NCBI RefSeq assembly: GCF_003075075.1
Contig: NZ_QCYM01000005.1
Coordinates: 124,001 to 188,000, forward strand
Origin: Labrenzia sp. 011
GTDB lineage: Bacteria; Pseudomonadota; Alphaproteobacteria; Rhizobiales; Stappiaceae
Length of the DNA: 64,000 bases
Reading direction: 5' to 3'
In this document: in pieces, positions 26,714 through 35,937 of the stretch
How positions within the stretch are numbered: position 1 is the stretch's first letter
Layout: the number at the start of each line of letters is the position of its first letter
Position numbers and translations under genes: made by a program
The notes under the pieces: model-generated
Told to the model about the DNA's origin: nothing
Database searches by the model: none
Seen by the model: the letters and a program-made list of their open reading frames with translations, nothing else

Positions 26714-27931
26714 TCAGAAGAACGCCTGCAGGCCGGTCTGAGCGCGGCCGAGGATCAGCGCATGAACGTCATGCGTGCCTTCATAGGTGTTGACCGTTTC
26801 CAGGTTCTGGGCGTGCCGCATGACGTGGTACTCCTCCTGGATACCGTTGCCGCCATGCATGTCGCGAGACTGGCGGGCGATATCCAGCGCCTTGCCGCAA
26901 TTGTTGCGCTTGATCAGCGAGATCATTTCCGGAGAGGCCCGGCCGGCGTCGAAGAGCTGACCGACCCGCAGGGCGGCCTGCAATCCGAGGGTGATCTCGG
27001 TCTGCATGTCGGCAAGTTTCTTCTGGAAGAGCTGGGTCTGCGCCAGTGGGCGTCCGAACTGCTCGCGGTCGATGCCGTACTGGCGGGCCCGCATCCAGCA
27101 GTCTTCCGCCGCTCCCATGGAACCCCAGGCAATGCCGTAGCGGGCGCGGTTGAGGCAGCCGAACGGTCCCTTGAGACCGGAGACATTCGGCAGCAGCGCA
27201 TCCTCGCCAACCTCGACGCGGTCCATGACGATTTCACCGGTGATCGAGGCGCGCAGGGAAAGCTTGCCGCCGATCTTCGGCGCGCTGAGGCCCTTCATGC
27301 CCTTTTCGAGCACGAAGCCGCGAATGGCGCCGTCATGGGCCTCCGATTTCGCCCAGACCACGAACACATCCGCGATCGGCGCATTGGAGATCCACATTTT
27401 CGAACCGGTCAGCCTGTAGCCGCCGTCGATTTTCTCCGCGCGGGTCCGCATTCCCGCCGGGTCCGAGCCCGCATCCGGTTCGGTGAGCCCGAAGCAGCCG
27501 ACGAATTCGCCGGTGGCAAGTTTCGGCAGGAACTTCTGCCGCTGCTCTTCCGATCCGTAGGCATAGATCGGATACATGACCAGGGAGGACTGCACGCTCA
27601 TCATCGACCGGTAGCCGGAATCGACGCGCTCGATTTCCCGGGCGACGACGCCATAGGCGACATAGGAGGCGCCCGCACAGCCGTAATCTTCCGGCAGGGT
27701 GACGCCCAGCAGGCCGAGGGCACCCATTTCGTTGAAGATCTCCCGGTCGGTCTTTTCCTCCCGGTAGGCTTCGATGACACGCGGCTGCAGCTTTTCCTGC
27801 GCATAGGCGCGGGCGGTATCCTGAATCAGCTGTTCGTCTTCCTTGAGCTGATCGCGCAGGTGGAACGGATCTTCCCAGTCGAATGTACCGCCACCGGAGG
27901 GCGAGGACTTAACGGATGCCGGAGCGTTCAT
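26714..27931 (-). CDS. gcdH: glutaryl-CoA dehydrogenase
   Basis: 405 residues from the ATG at 27931, which has GGGAGAG at the right distance; an in-frame start at 27964 would add 11 residues. The sequence has the acyl-CoA dehydrogenase fold with [17 protein letters not shown] (FAD-binding strand) and the catalytic glutamate in [17 protein letters not shown] near the C-terminus. The N-terminal [13 protein letters not shown] and the [19 protein letters not shown] segment are typical of glutaryl-CoA dehydrogenases, which oxidatively decarboxylate glutaryl-CoA to crotonyl-CoA in lysine and tryptophan degradation. A LysR gene is divergent from it, a common pairing in proteobacteria. Confidence 0.92.
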   Translation of the reverse strand: MNAPASVKSSPSGGGTFDWEDPFHLRDQLKEDEQLIQDTARAYAQEKLQPRVIEAYREEKTDREIFNEMGALGLLGVTLPEDYGCAGASYVAYGVVAREIERVDSGYRSMMSVQSSLVMYPIYAYGSEEQRQKFLPKLATGEFVGCFGLTEPDAGSDPAGMRTRAEKIDGGYRLTGSKMWISNAPIADVFVVWAKSEAHDGAIRGFVLEKGMKGLSAPKIGGKLSLRASITGEIVMDRVEVGEDALLPNVSGLKGPFGCLNRARYGIAWGSMGAAEDCWMRARQYGIDREQFGRPLAQTQLFQKKLADMQTEITLGLQAALRVGQLFDAGRASPEMISLIKRNNCGKALDIARQSRDMHGGNGIQEEYHVMRHAQNLETVNTYEGTHDVHALILGRAQTGLQAFF

Positions 27932-28049
27932 GATATCTCTCCCGGGCCGGTCGCTGCAGCCCATGTTTTCGGCCTGTCACCAGCCGGGATCATTCTATAC
28001 ACTCCAGTCTTGCCGCAATTTCATTTGCGGAAAAGCGAAAGCTGCTCCA

Positions 28050-28072
28050 TCATTCATGACAAAATGGAATGA
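28050..28072. promoter_or_regulatory. LysR-type binding-site candidate
   Basis: TCATTC-N11-GAATGA (28050-28072) is a perfect 6-base inverted repeat with the T-N11-A layout of LysR recognition sites. It lies between gcdH and the divergent LysR gene and ends four bases before that gene's ribosome-binding site, which would suit autoregulation. Confidence 0.5.
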
Positions 28073-28087
28073 AGTGGAGGAAAATGC

Positions 28088-29011
28088 GTGCGACGCGCCT
28101 TTGTCCCGCCGGCGGACACCCTGATCGCTTTCGAATGCGCGGCCCGCCATTTGAGTTTCACGCGGGCGGCCGAGGAACTGCATCTCACTCAGGGAGCGGT
28201 CTCCAAACAGGTCCGTCATCTGGAAGACCGGCTCGGCGTCGAGCTGTTTCGCCGGGTGCGCCAGCGAATCGTCCTGACCGACGCCGGGCGGATCTATCTT
28301 CACGACATCCGCGGCGCGCTGGAGCACATGACCGCCGCCACCCGTCAGGTGATGTCCTATGCCGGCAGCGCCGACGTTCTGAACCTGGCCGTTCTGCCGA
28401 CCTTCGGCACCCGCTGGCTGGCGCCGCGCCTGGCGGAGTTCGCCCGCCGTTACCCGGATGCGGGACTGAATCTGAGTGTGCGTCTGCAACCGTTCGATTT
28501 CCAGGAAGAACCTTTCGACGGAGCCATTCATCACGGCGATCCCGTGTGGGCCGGAGCCATTGCGGAACGATTGTTCGATGAAGAGGTTATTCCTGTATCC
28601 TCGCGGGCTTTCAGGGACAGGCACGAGATCCGGGCACCGGCTGATCTGGCGCGCGTGCCGCGCCTGCAACTGGCGACCCGTCCGCTCGCCTGGCGGCAAT
28701 GGTTCGATCTGGCGGCTGTGGAGACGGACACGGCCTTCCAGGGGGCACGATTCGAGCAGTTCGTGATGATCTCCGAGGCGGCCATTCATCATGCGGGCGC
28801 CGCGCTGATCCCCAGGTTCTTCGTGGAAGACGAACTGGCCTCCGGACGCCTCGTTCGCCTGTTCGACCTGTCACTGGAGCAGCAGACGGCCTATTATTTC
28901 GTCTATCCGGAGGGCCGGACCATGCGGCCCGTCGTGAGTGCCTTCCGCCAGTGGCTCATGGAAGAGGCCAGAACGGCGCGAACCAGCCGGGAAGCCATGC
29001 TGCCCGGCTAG
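28088..29011 (+). CDS. LysR-family transcriptional regulator, probable regulator of gcdH
   Basis: 307 residues from a GTG at 28088, with GGAGG (28076-28080) seven bases before it. The N-terminal winged HTH (about 5-65) reads FECAARHLSFTRAAEELHLTQGAVSKQVRHLE, typical of the GcvA-like LysR branch. The C-terminal ~215 residues are the co-inducer-binding domain, with the branch-typical LPTFGTRWLAPRLAEF. It is divergent from gcdH, and members of this branch next to gcdH activate glutaryl-CoA dehydrogenase in response to pathway intermediates. The target assignment rests on position. Confidence 0.88.
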   Translation: MRRAFVPPADTLIAFECAARHLSFTRAAEELHLTQGAVSKQVRHLEDRLGVELFRRVRQRIVLTDAGRIYLHDIRGALEHMTAATRQVMSYAGSADVLNLAVLPTFGTRWLAPRLAEFARRYPDAGLNLSVRLQPFDFQEEPFDGAIHHGDPVWAGAIAERLFDEEVIPVSSRAFRDRHEIRAPADLARVPRLQLATRPLAWRQWFDLAAVETDTAFQGARFEQFVMISEAAIHHAGAALIPRFFVEDELASGRLVRLFDLSLEQQTAYYFVYPEGRTMRPVVSAFRQWLMEEARTARTSREAMLPG

Positions 29012-29145
29012 CCATGGGGCACAGGCGGGCATGTGCGTCGCAGCAAAGGGCTCAAGGCGGCCCCGGCGGCGGCAACCTCGGCCGGTTTTGAAACATGACA
29101 ACATCCTGCGTTCGCGTGAATGCAGTGCTCTTCAGGGAGAAGCAA

Positions 29146-30048
29146 TTGGACAAGCAGCATTTGCGCCTGCTCCTCAACGGCAAGTCGGCCGCCCGCGCCG
29201 ACGTGCGCGCTGCCGTGGAGGCGGTGCGCTCAATTGGCCATGACGTGTCCGTACGGGTGACCTACGAGCCCGGAGACATTCCGCGCCTCGTCAGCGAGGC
29301 GCTGCGCGATCACGAGCAGATCGACACGCTCGTAAGCGGCGGCGGCGACGGCACCTTGAACGAGGTGGTGGATGCAGCGCTGCATGAGGTCGGCGAGGAC
29401 GAAAAACTTCCCTTCGCCTTCGCGGTGCTGCCGCTCGGCACGGCCAATGATTTCGCCAGCCAGATCTGTCTGGATCCCGACGACATTCCTTCCTGCCTGC
29501 GCTTTGCCGCCGAAGCGGAGGCCAGGCCGACGGATATCGGCAAGGTGAATGGCTGCGTCTTCGTCAACATGGCCACTGGCGGCTTCGGGACCCGTGTGAC
29601 GTCCGAGACCGACCCGAACCTCAAGAAGGTTCTGGGCGGGGCGGCCTATCTGTTCACCGGTCTGCAGCGCTTTTCCGAGCTGGCCGCCTGTGAAGGCCGG
29701 ATCAAGGCGGAGGATTTCACCTGGGAAGGCGCGTTCCTTGCGCTGGCTGTCGGCAACGGTCAGCGCGCAGGCGGTGGAATCCGCCTGTGTCCGAAGGCCA
29801 GGCTGGATGACGGCTTTCTCGACCTGACCATCCTGCCTTTCCCAAGCTCGGGCCGGGCAATCGACCTGTTGACCATGCTGCTGGAGGGTGGCGCGGAAGG
29901 GCTGAACAGCGCTCTCATTGAAAGGAAGGTCCGCAACATCACCATCCAGACGCAGGAAAGCGTGCAGTTCAATCTGGATGGCGAGCCGATGAACGGACAG
30001 TCCTGGAACATCGGCATACAGCATCACCGGATTGATTTTCGCCGCTGA
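29146..30048 (+). CDS. yegS: YegS-type lipid kinase
   Basis: 300 residues if translation starts at the TTG 29146, which has AGGGAGA six bases upstream and gives the usual family N-terminus LRLLLNGKSAARADVR; an in-frame ATG at 29095 lacks a ribosome-binding site. The diacylglycerol-kinase catalytic domain carries the nucleotide motif SGGGDGTLNEVVDA and the LPLGTANDFA loop. The C-terminal half has the AVGNGQRAGGG and LDDGFLDLTIL segments found in YegS. E. coli YegS (299 residues) phosphorylates phosphatidylglycerol in vitro. The gene stands alone, convergent with the glycan cluster. Confidence 0.88.
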   Translation: MDKQHLRLLLNGKSAARADVRAAVEAVRSIGHDVSVRVTYEPGDIPRLVSEALRDHEQIDTLVSGGGDGTLNEVVDAALHEVGEDEKLPFAFAVLPLGTANDFASQICLDPDDIPSCLRFAAEAEARPTDIGKVNGCVFVNMATGGFGTRVTSETDPNLKKVLGGAAYLFTGLQRFSELAACEGRIKAEDFTWEGAFLALAVGNGQRAGGGIRLCPKARLDDGFLDLTILPFPSSGRAIDLLTMLLEGGAEGLNSALIERKVRNITIQTQESVQFNLDGEPMNGQSWNIGIQHHRIDFRR

Positions 30049-30060
30049 CGGGCCGGCGGT

Positions 30061-30852
30061 CTATTTCACCCGCTTCAGCCAGCCGTCCGGAGCTGCGGAA
30101 ATCATCAGCTTGTCGTTGACGCTCCTGTCGACTTCAAATTCCGGATGCGACGTCAGGAACTCGTGAACGGCGGTCTTGGCATTGTTGCCCGGCGCCCACG
30201 GCCGATCCGGAAAGGTGTTCTCCGGCAGATCCTCGATCACCGTATCGAAGACGAGGCAATAGCTGCCCCTGGTCGCCAGCTCCGCATAGGCGTTCAGTTC
30301 GGCCAGAACATGGTCGTGAGTGTGATTGCTGTCGAGGCAGACCAGGACCCGTTCATAGCCTTCCGCATGGGCGTGCACCCGCCGGATCATTGCATCTTCG
30401 ATCGAGGATCCCTCGAACATGTCGATCTTGGACGACATGGGATGAGCCTCGATGGCCTCCCTGTTGTGGGACCTGATGTCGATATCGATCCCGAGCACGC
30501 GCCTCCCGGCGGTTTTCGGATCGACGACACCGCCGCTTTCCACGGCATCGCAATAATCCAGCATGGCCAGCAGGGACGCGCTCATGATCAGGGACCCGCC
30601 ATGGGCGATTCCCGTCTCGATGATCAGGTCCGGCCGGGTTGCCCAGACGAGTTCCTGGAAGACGACCATGTCTGTCGGCAACTGAATGATCGGCCGTCCG
30701 CCCCAGGTGAAATTGTACATGTATTTTTCATCGAAGGCGGTCTTCAACCAGTTGCGGGAGAGGGCTTTCCAGTCGTCCCGTCCGCCATAACCGGAAATCC
30801 GGGTTTCCCGTTCGATCTCGAATTCCCTGACCGGGTTGGTGTCGTCGTTCAT
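30061..30852 (-). CDS. CmcI-family methyltransferase (cephalosporin hydroxylase-like)
   Basis: 263 residues. The SAM-binding region IIETGIAHGGSLIM (77-90) and the preceding LPTDMVVFQELVWATRPD are hallmarks of the CmcI/RhmI family. Despite its historical hydroxylase name, this family is built like a SAM methyltransferase, and several members O-methylate sugars (for example rhamnosyl O-methyltransferases). A strong AGGAG precedes the ATG, which overlaps the stop of the epimerase/reductase gene by 4 bases (30849-30852). It is the last gene of the CDP-deoxysugar operon, so O-methylation of that sugar is a likely role. Confidence 0.8.
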   Translation of the reverse strand: MNDDTNPVREFEIERETRISGYGGRDDWKALSRNWLKTAFDEKYMYNFTWGGRPIIQLPTDMVVFQELVWATRPDLIIETGIAHGGSLIMSASLLAMLDYCDAVESGGVVDPKTAGRRVLGIDIDIRSHNREAIEAHPMSSKIDMFEGSSIEDAMIRRVHAHAEGYERVLVCLDSNHTHDHVLAELNAYAELATRGSYCLVFDTVIEDLPENTFPDRPWAPGNNAKTAVHEFLTSHPEFEVDRSVNDKLMISAAPDGWLKRVK

Positions 30853-31682
30853 GGGTCAACTCCTGAATGGCTCGCGCTGCCGCCTGCCGCGCGCAGCAGC
30901 GAAGGCAGGTCGTCGATGAGGTTTCTCGGCGAGAAATCAAACTCGTTCTGAATTCTTGCTATGTCGATCGCGGGAAGTGCCCTGCGGACGCCGCCGGGCC
31001 GGAAGGAACAGCTGTAGCCCGCCCGTGTGACCGCGCCGGCAATGTCGCCATGCCGGGTCGCCCTGCCGCTGGCGACATTGTAGATCCGCTGCCGACCCGA
31101 TCGCGCGATCCTCTCGGCGAGGGTGGCGACGTCGGTCATGGCAACATAGTCCTTCGAGGACTCGGCGGATTCCAGAAATTCCGCATGCCCTTTCGTTGCC
31201 AGATCGCGCAGCAGGGAGCCGAGAAAGGTATTCGGGCTCTGGTCCGCTCCATAGACATTCGACAGACGGATCACGCGGACTGCCGGCTGTTCCATCGCCA
31301 GGCACAGGGCCTCTCCCAGCATCTTCGACAGGTCATAGGTCGTGTCGGCGGACGGCGTCACACGGACAGGGCCGGTCTCGCCGGTCTGTGCGGTCTCGGT
31401 CGCCTGGCCGTAGATCCGGGTGCTGGAAAAATAGAGAAACGACTCGCAGGAAACCGTTTCCAGCAGCCGCGCCAGAATGCCCGCATGGGCCTCCACGGTA
31501 GCAAGCGGATGGTCGCGGAAGTTGCCGGTCAGTCCGACGCAATAGAAGACATGACCCAGATCGCCGGCAAGCGCCGCCAGTTCTGCCCGGCCCGGCGTTG
31601 CCACCTCATAGCCCTTGCCCTGCAGGTGCCGGACGATGTTTGCGCCTATGAAACCGCTGGCGCCGAGAACCGTCGCCTTCAT
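30849..31682 (-). CDS. NAD-dependent epimerase/dehydratase-family protein, putative sugar 4-ketoreductase
   Basis: 277 residues of the extended SDR family. The Rossmann motif GASGFIGANI is at residues 8-17. Later come LYFSSTRIYGQ (catalytic serine/threonine strand) and the active-site YDLSK. It is short for a 4-epimerase and fits a 4-ketoreductase that would complete synthesis of an NDP-deoxysugar. Both ends overlap neighbours by ATGA (30849-30852 and 31679-31682), binding it into the operon. A reductase step is needed because the CDP-glucose 4,6-dehydratase leaves a 4-keto group. The actual reaction is inferred from context. Confidence 0.8.
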   Translation of the reverse strand: MKATVLGASGFIGANIVRHLQGKGYEVATPGRAELAALAGDLGHVFYCVGLTGNFRDHPLATVEAHAGILARLLETVSCESFLYFSSTRIYGQATETAQTGETGPVRVTPSADTTYDLSKMLGEALCLAMEQPAVRVIRLSNVYGADQSPNTFLGSLLRDLATKGHAEFLESAESSKDYVAMTDVATLAERIARSGRQRIYNVASGRATRHGDIAGAVTRAGYSCSFRPGGVRRALPAIDIARIQNEFDFSPRNLIDDLPSLLRAAGGSASHSGVDP

Positions 31683-32170
31683 TTTCGGATTCCGATCCTG
31701 CGCAGGGGATTACCGGCGACAATCGTATAGGCGGGGATCGTCCCCTTCACCACACTGCCCGCGCCGATGACGCACCCGGTATTGACGACCGCGCCGTCCA
31801 GAAACACGCAGTTCGCCCCGATCCACACGTCATCGCCGATGGTGATGCCGCCCCGGCTCGGCTGAAAGCCCTGCTCGACAATCAGTCGGTTGCGGTCTTC
31901 GAAGGCATGATTGACCGGCGCAAAGGTGCAGTTGGCCGCGATGGCGACATTGTTGCCGATTCTGAGGCCGTTTCCGGTATAGATCACGCAGCCGGAATTG
32001 AGGGTGACATTGTCCCCGATCTCGACGTTTCCACTGCCGCCGGCCGGCTTGAATTTGACGAAACTGTCGACAATGGAGCCGGCTCCGATCCGTATGAGGG
32101 TGCCGCGCACGCTGTCTTCGATATCGGCCAGTTTCGAGATTCTGGCTGTCGGGTCGATCTCAAGGGTCAT
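31679..32170 (-). CDS. hexapeptide-repeat sugar O- or N-acyltransferase
   Basis: 163 residues from the ATG at 32170 (AAAGGAG upstream). The longer reading from a GTG at 32257 would overlap the methyltransferase gene. The sequence is a left-handed beta-helix of hexapeptide repeats (VEIGDNVTLNSGCVIY, LRIGNNVAIAANC, ITIGDDVWIGANCVFL). It includes the trimeric-acyltransferase histidine loop FAPVNHAFED and the terminal PAYTIVAGNPLRRIG that marks CysE/LacA/WbbJ-type acetyltransferases. It should transfer an acetyl group from acetyl-CoA to a sugar hydroxyl or amine. It is coupled to the next gene by a 4-base overlap. Confidence 0.83.
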   Translation of the reverse strand: MTLEIDPTARISKLADIEDSVRGTLIRIGAGSIVDSFVKFKPAGGSGNVEIGDNVTLNSGCVIYTGNGLRIGNNVAIAANCTFAPVNHAFEDRNRLIVEQGFQPSRGGITIGDDVWIGANCVFLDGAVVNTGCVIGAGSVVKGTIPAYTIVAGNPLRRIGIRK

Positions 32171-32240
32171 GCGCGGGTGTTTCGCTCCTTTCCAGAGAAG
32201 TTTGGATGCCGTGGCAGGGTGTTGTCGGATGCAGGGGCCG

Positions 32241-33482
32241 TCAGGGGGCACCGTCAATCACCCGGACATCGGGAACGAATGTGACGAAGCGGGTGCCGGC
32301 GGCGGCCAGATCCGCGTTCTGTTTCGTGATTTCATCGGCGATGTTCCACGGCAGTATGACCAGATAGTCCGGCCGCCGGTCTCTCAGCACTTCGGGCGGG
32401 AGGACCGGAATGTGGCTGCCCGGCAGGAATTTTCCCTGCTTTGCCGGTGCCCCGTCGCAAACGAAGGGCAGGAGATCCGGGCCCACGCCTGCGAAGTTCA
32501 GCAGCGTGTTGCCCTTGGCCGCCGCCCCGTATCCGGCCACGCTCCTGCCGTCCTTCCTGGCCTGCAGCAGGAATGCGAGGAATTCGTTTTTCACCTGTTC
32601 GGCGCGCGGCTGGAAGGAGCGGTAGAACTCGGGCGTTTCCATGCCGCGCCGGCGTTCTTCCGCCAGCAATTTGTCAACGGCGCCGGTTTGCGCATGCGGG
32701 CCGTCCTCAAGGCAACCGTGGACCCTCAGGCTGCCGCCATGGGTTGGCAGTTCCTCGACATCGAAAACCCTGAGGCCTGCCGCAGCGAAGATGCGGGAGA
32801 CCGTGCCCAGCGCCAGATAGGAGAAATGCTCGTGGTAGACCGTGTCGAACTGGCAGTACTCCACCAGGCGCATGAGATGGGGAAACTCCAGGGTCACGAC
32901 GCCGGCCGGTTTCAGCAGCCGGGCCAGACCGTGCGTAAAGTCATTGATATCCGGAACATGGGCATAGACGTTGTTGCCGATGATGAGGTCGGCCTGTTTT
33001 CCGCTCGCCGCAAGTTCTTCGGCCAGGGCCGCACCGAAGAATTCACGCATCACCGGAACCCCGAGGGCTTCCGCCGCCGCGGCGGTGGAGGCGGTCGGTT
33101 CGATACCGAGGCAGGGGATCGCGGCCGCGACGAAATTCTTCAGCAGATAGCCGTCGTTCGCGGCGACCTCCACAACGAAGCTGTCCCCGTCCAGGTCGAG
33201 CCTGCCGGTGATGTCCCGGCAATAGGTCGCCGCATGCGCGAGCCAGCTTTTCGAGGTCGAGGAGAAATAGGCATAGTCCTTGTCGAACAGGCTGCCAGCG
33301 TCCGTATAGTCCTGTGTCTGCACCAGAAAACATCCGTCACAGACCATCAGCCGCAGCGGATAGGTCAGTTCCGGCGCGGACAGATCCTCTGGCGCAAGAT
33401 AGGCGTTCGATGGCGGCGCATAGCCGAGGTCCAGGAAGGGCCGGGTCAGCTCGCGCCCGCAATGACGGCAGGTCTGTTTCAT
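32241..33482 (-). CDS. sugar C-methyltransferase (NDP-hexose 3-C-methyltransferase-like)
   Basis: 413 residues in the three-part layout of TylCIII-type sugar C-methyltransferases. There is an N-terminal zinc-binding domain (CRHCGRELTRPFLDLG and LMVCDGCFLVQTQ, four cysteines), a central SAM methyltransferase domain with VVEVAANDGYLLKNF, and a C-terminal domain with VAGYGAAAKGNTLLNF (about 300-330) for substrate binding. These enzymes add a methyl group to C-3 of a 4-keto-6-deoxysugar nucleotide. The start ATG shares one base with the stop of the RfbC-like epimerase gene. Here the substrate would be a CDP-4-keto-6-deoxyhexose. Confidence 0.82.
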   Translation of the reverse strand: MKQTCRHCGRELTRPFLDLGYAPPSNAYLAPEDLSAPELTYPLRLMVCDGCFLVQTQDYTDAGSLFDKDYAYFSSTSKSWLAHAATYCRDITGRLDLDGDSFVVEVAANDGYLLKNFVAAAIPCLGIEPTASTAAAAEALGVPVMREFFGAALAEELAASGKQADLIIGNNVYAHVPDINDFTHGLARLLKPAGVVTLEFPHLMRLVEYCQFDTVYHEHFSYLALGTVSRIFAAAGLRVFDVEELPTHGGSLRVHGCLEDGPHAQTGAVDKLLAEERRRGMETPEFYRSFQPRAEQVKNEFLAFLLQARKDGRSVAGYGAAAKGNTLLNFAGVGPDLLPFVCDGAPAKQGKFLPGSHIPVLPPEVLRDRRPDYLVILPWNIADEITKQNADLAAAGTRFVTFVPDVRVIDGAP

Positions 33483-34024
33483 CAAATCGGATCCACATTC
33501 TTCAGGGGCGGCAGATTCCGGTCGCGTTCGGACAGGGTGCCGATCTCCAGAGGCCAGGCGATGCCGACTTCCGCATCCATGTGATGGACCCCGCCCTCGT
33601 GCTCCGGGCTGTAGCTGTGCGAATGGAAATACAGCAGCTCCGCATCCGGTGTCAGCGTCTGGAAGCCATGCGCGAAACCCGCCGGGATGTAGATCATCTC
33701 ACCACCTTCCGAACTGAGCATCACGGACGTCCATTGCCCGAAAGTGGCGGAGCCCTTGCGCAGGTCGACGATCACGTCGAAGACGGCGCCGCGCATGCAT
33801 TTCACAAGCTTGGCGTCCGCTTTCGGAGGGCGCTGGAAATGCATGCCGCGCAGGGTGCCCTTTTCCGCGCTGTGGGACATGTTGCACTGTTCCCACACCC
33901 CGGTCAGACCGTGACGGCGGAACTCCTCGCGGCAGAACATCCGGGCGAAAAAACCCCGGCTGTCGCCTCTGCGCTCCAGGTCGACGCGATAGGCGCCGTC
34001 AAGGGAAAGCGGTGTGAACTTCAT
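33482..34024 (-). CDS. rfbC: dTDP-4-dehydrorhamnose 3,5-epimerase-family protein (RfbC/RmlC-like)
   Basis: 180 residues from the ATG at 34024, which overlaps the stop of rfbG by 4 bases. A longer in-frame reading to 34234 overlaps that gene and is not supported. The cupin domain shows the RmlC landmarks: RRGDSRGFFARMFC, GTLRGMHFQRPP, KLVKCMRGAVFDVIVDLRKGS and IPAGFAHGFQTL. The enzyme epimerises C-3 and/or C-5 of a 4-keto-6-deoxyhexose nucleotide. In this operon the nucleotide should be CDP rather than dTDP, since the neighbours are CDP-glucose enzymes. It may act at one carbon only, setting up C-methylation. Confidence 0.82.
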   Translation of the reverse strand: MKFTPLSLDGAYRVDLERRGDSRGFFARMFCREEFRRHGLTGVWEQCNMSHSAEKGTLRGMHFQRPPKADAKLVKCMRGAVFDVIVDLRKGSATFGQWTSVMLSSEGGEMIYIPAGFAHGFQTLTPDAELLYFHSHSYSPEHEGGVHHMDAEVGIAWPLEIGTLSERDRNLPPLKNVDPI

Positions 34025-35073
34025 CGGTCGGCCTCGAAGGCGGCGATCTGATCCCGGGTGACCTGAAGCGGGTCTGCGCCATCCATGACCTGACGATACC
34101 AGTCGACGGTCTTTTCGACCGCCCGGTCGAACCGCCAGACAGGCGCCCAGCCAAGGTCGCTGCGCGCCTTGTCGATCGACAGCGACAGCCGTCCGGCCTC
34201 GTGGAGGGCGTCGGCTTCGGAGGCGTCGGTCCACTTGCCGGGCCAGTGCTCCAGAATCGCTTCTGCCAATGTGCGGACGGGAAAGACATCCGCCGGTTCA
34301 GGGCCGAAATTGTAGCCGCTCTGGAACCGGGCCTCCTGCGAGGCGTGCACGCACTCGGCCAGCGTCAGATAGCCGTTCAGGGGATCGAGAACATGCTGCC
34401 AGGGGCGGATGGCGGCCGGGTTGCGGATTTTCACCGCCTCACCGGCTTGCAACGCCCGGATGATATCCGGCACGAGGCGATCTTCCGCCCAATCCCCGCC
34501 ACCGATGACATTGCCTGCCCGGGCCGCCGCGATCTTCAGCCTGTCACCGCCGAAAGAGCGGCGCCAGCTTGCCGATACCAGTTCGGCAGCCGCCTTGGAG
34601 GCGGAATAAGGATCGTGACCGCCGAGAGGATCCGTCTCCCGGTAGGCATAGGCCCACTCGCGGTTTTCGTAGACCTTGTCCGTGGTCACGACGATGACCG
34701 TCACGGGATGGTCCAGCCGGCGCACCGCCTCCAGAAGATGCACGGTGCCCATGACATTGGTCGCCCAGTTGCCGACGGGGTCCTTGTAGGAGCGACGGAC
34801 CAGGGACTGCGCCGCTAGATGGAGAACGATGTCAGGCGCATGCGCCGCAACTTCCGTCTGCAGCGCATCCGCATCGCGGATATCGAGGAGGGTGCTTTTC
34901 ATCCGGCTGTCCAGGTCCAGGCCGGTGAAAAGACTGTCTTCTGCCTCCGGCGGCAGCGCGATGCCGGAAAGGTCGGCGCCCCGTCCGATCAGCAGTTCAC
35001 TTAGCCAGGCTCCCTTGAAACCCGTGTGCCCGGTCAGGAGAACTCTCCTGTCTTGCCAGAAGGTCTTCGCCAT
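34021..35073 (-). CDS. rfbG: CDP-glucose 4,6-dehydratase
   Basis: 350 residues, the normal length for RfbG. The NAD-binding motif TGHTGFKGAWLSELL opens the protein, followed by LHLAAQSLVRRSY, VVTTDKVYENREW and the active-site Y-X3-K in DPYSASKAAAELV. The segment GGDWAEDRLVPDIIRAL is characteristic of CDP-glucose 4,6-dehydratases. It makes CDP-4-keto-6-deoxyglucose from CDP-glucose. It begins directly after the rfbF stop and overlaps the epimerase gene. RfbH (the 3-dehydrase for dideoxysugars) is absent from the operon. Confidence 0.92.
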   Translation of the reverse strand: MAKTFWQDRRVLLTGHTGFKGAWLSELLIGRGADLSGIALPPEAEDSLFTGLDLDSRMKSTLLDIRDADALQTEVAAHAPDIVLHLAAQSLVRRSYKDPVGNWATNVMGTVHLLEAVRRLDHPVTVIVVTTDKVYENREWAYAYRETDPLGGHDPYSASKAAAELVSASWRRSFGGDRLKIAAARAGNVIGGGDWAEDRLVPDIIRALQAGEAVKIRNPAAIRPWQHVLDPLNGYLTLAECVHASQEARFQSGYNFGPEPADVFPVRTLAEAILEHWPGKWTDASEADALHEAGRLSLSIDKARSDLGWAPVWRFDRAVEKTVDWYRQVMDGADPLQVTRDQIAAFEADR

Positions 35074-35838
35074 CTACCAGATCTTCCAGGGCGCTTTGCC
35101 GGACTGCCACAGCTTTTCGAGCTGGTTCTTGTCCCTGAGCGTGTCCATGGCGGCCCAGTAACCGTCGTGCCGGAAGACGCCAAGCTGCCCGTCTTTCGCA
35201 AGCCCCTCCAGTGGGCTCGCTTCCCAGGGAGTGTCGTCGCCGTCGATCCGCGAGAGAACGGAAGGTTCGCAGACGAAATAGCCGCCATTGATCCACTGGC
35301 CGTCGCCCAGAGGCTTTTCGAGGAAGTCGGTCACCCGGTTGTCCGAAATTGCCAGCGACCCGTAGCGTCCCGGCGGCTGTATGGCGGTCACCGTCGCCTC
35401 GACGCCGCCGGTCCTGTGGTGTTCGATCAGCTTGTCGATCCTGATGTCGGCCACGCCGTCGCCATAGGTGAGGCAGAACGTGCTGTCGATATGGTCCGCC
35501 ACCCGACGGATACGCCCGCCGGTCATCGTGGTTTCTCCGGTGTCGACCAGCGTGACTTTCCAGGGCTCCGCCTGCTGGCGATGCACTTCCATGCGATTCT
35601 CGTCCATATGGAAGGTGACGTCCGACATGTGCAGGAAGTAGTTGGCGAAATATTCCTTGATCAAATAGCCCTTGTATCCGCAGCAAATAATGAAATCGGT
35701 GATTCCGTTGGCAGCATAGATCTTCATGATGTGCCAGAGAATGGGTCGTCCGCCGATCTCGATCATAGGTTTGGGCCTGAGATGCGATTCCTCGCTGATG
35801 CGAGTTCCCAACCCACCGGCCAGAATAATTGCTTTCAT
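35074..35838 (-). CDS. rfbF: glucose-1-phosphate cytidylyltransferase
   Basis: 254 residues from the ATG at 35838; an in-frame ATG at 35847 would add three. The nucleotidyltransferase signature [23 protein letters not shown] is near the N-terminus, with the RfbF-typical [18 protein letters not shown] and [10 protein letters not shown] (metal-binding aspartate). It forms CDP-glucose from CTP and glucose-1-phosphate, the first step of the CDP-deoxysugar pathway. It is the first gene of the leftward operon, which runs through seven genes to the CmcI-type methyltransferase at 30061. Confidence 0.93.
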   Translation of the reverse strand: MKAIILAGGLGTRISEESHLRPKPMIEIGGRPILWHIMKIYAANGITDFIICCGYKGYLIKEYFANYFLHMSDVTFHMDENRMEVHRQQAEPWKVTLVDTGETTMTGGRIRRVADHIDSTFCLTYGDGVADIRIDKLIEHHRTGGVEATVTAIQPPGRYGSLAISDNRVTDFLEKPLGDGQWINGGYFVCEPSVLSRIDGDDTPWEASPLEGLAKDGQLGVFRHDGYWAAMDTLRDKNQLEKLWQSGKAPWKIW

Positions 35839-35937
35839 CTTTTGCATACCGTCAAACGACTGAAAAATGGAAGTCAGCGCAGGAAATAGTTGAGGTATGT
35901 CTAGCAAAAGAGCTTCAGGTTGCAAACAGAATTCGGC

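Noticed and set aside
34025..34234. 70-residue N-terminal extension of the RfbC-like epimerase
   Set aside because: It lies inside rfbG in another frame, and the ATGA overlap at 34021-34024 gives the family-typical start.
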